This document shows, piece by piece, positions 64,000 through 64,000 of a stretch of DNA of 64,000 bases; positions within the stretch are counted from its first letter, which is position 1; each line of letters opens with the position of its first letter. The position numbers and the translations under genes were made by a program. The stretch spans positions 1 through 64,000 of the forward strand of contig CAJNDS010000715.1 of assembly GCA_905221605.1 (NCBI GenBank), in the 5' to 3' direction. A model generated the notes under the pieces. That model was not told the DNA's origin, did not search any database, and saw nothing but the letters and a program-made list of their open reading frames with translations. Origin of the DNA: Symbiodinium natans (taxonomy: Eukaryota; Sar; Dinophyceae; Suessiales; Symbiodiniaceae).

Positions 64000-64000
64000 A

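Overview
The window reads as nuclear DNA of a dinoflagellate, most likely a Symbiodiniaceae-type species. The grounds are sequence-based. Coding is broken into many short exons joined by introns that often fit GC-AG or GA-AG better than GT-AG. The supported exons all lie on the minus strand, as in the unidirectional gene arrays of dinoflagellates. Telomere-like TTTAGGG/CCCTAAA stretches, long microsatellites and poly-C tracts are scattered through the introns. A decayed Copia-type retroelement end carries a membrane segment and a Cys/His cluster. No prokaryotic operon, ribosome binding site, rRNA, credible tRNA or CRISPR array was seen.

Layout, left to right, with genes transcribed right to left. 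0.4-2.7 kb: one long intron-free CASTOR/POLLUX-type ion channel gene, the only gene here named with confidence. 3.6-6.0 kb: open minus-strand blocks of uncertain status around a very GC-rich repeat. 7.9-12.0 kb: exons possibly belonging to one gene that starts with a signal-peptide-like exon at 11954. 12.9-14.7 kb: several good exons of unknown function. 15.4-16.3 kb: a repeat-rich island. 17.5-23.4 kb: a scattered set of exons. 23.75-38.9 kb: a large locus with a terminal exon at 23753 and more than 25 short coiled-coil exons, interrupted by telomere-like and (GACACA)n arrays and small palindromic elements. 39.6-46.5 kb: larger exons of unknown function, with a membrane segment near 42.9 kb and a 770-bp TGTCTCTGTG/TCTG satellite. 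47.6-49.04 kb: a gene whose splicing can be modelled in detail. It starts MGGSSSKP and encodes two copies of an about 40-residue motif. 49.9-57.2 kb: a second coiled-coil exon series. 57.3-61.3 kb: exons of a probable PAS-domain protein. 61.8-62.2 kb: a partly resolved exon. 62.2-62.6 kb: AT-rich DNA and telomere-like repeats in opposed orientation. 62.9-64.0 kb: a frame-broken Copia RNase H end.

How genes work together cannot be inferred, because most products are unrecognised. Exon limits are estimates unless a splice site is named. Reading frames were translated by eye, and no database search was possible.
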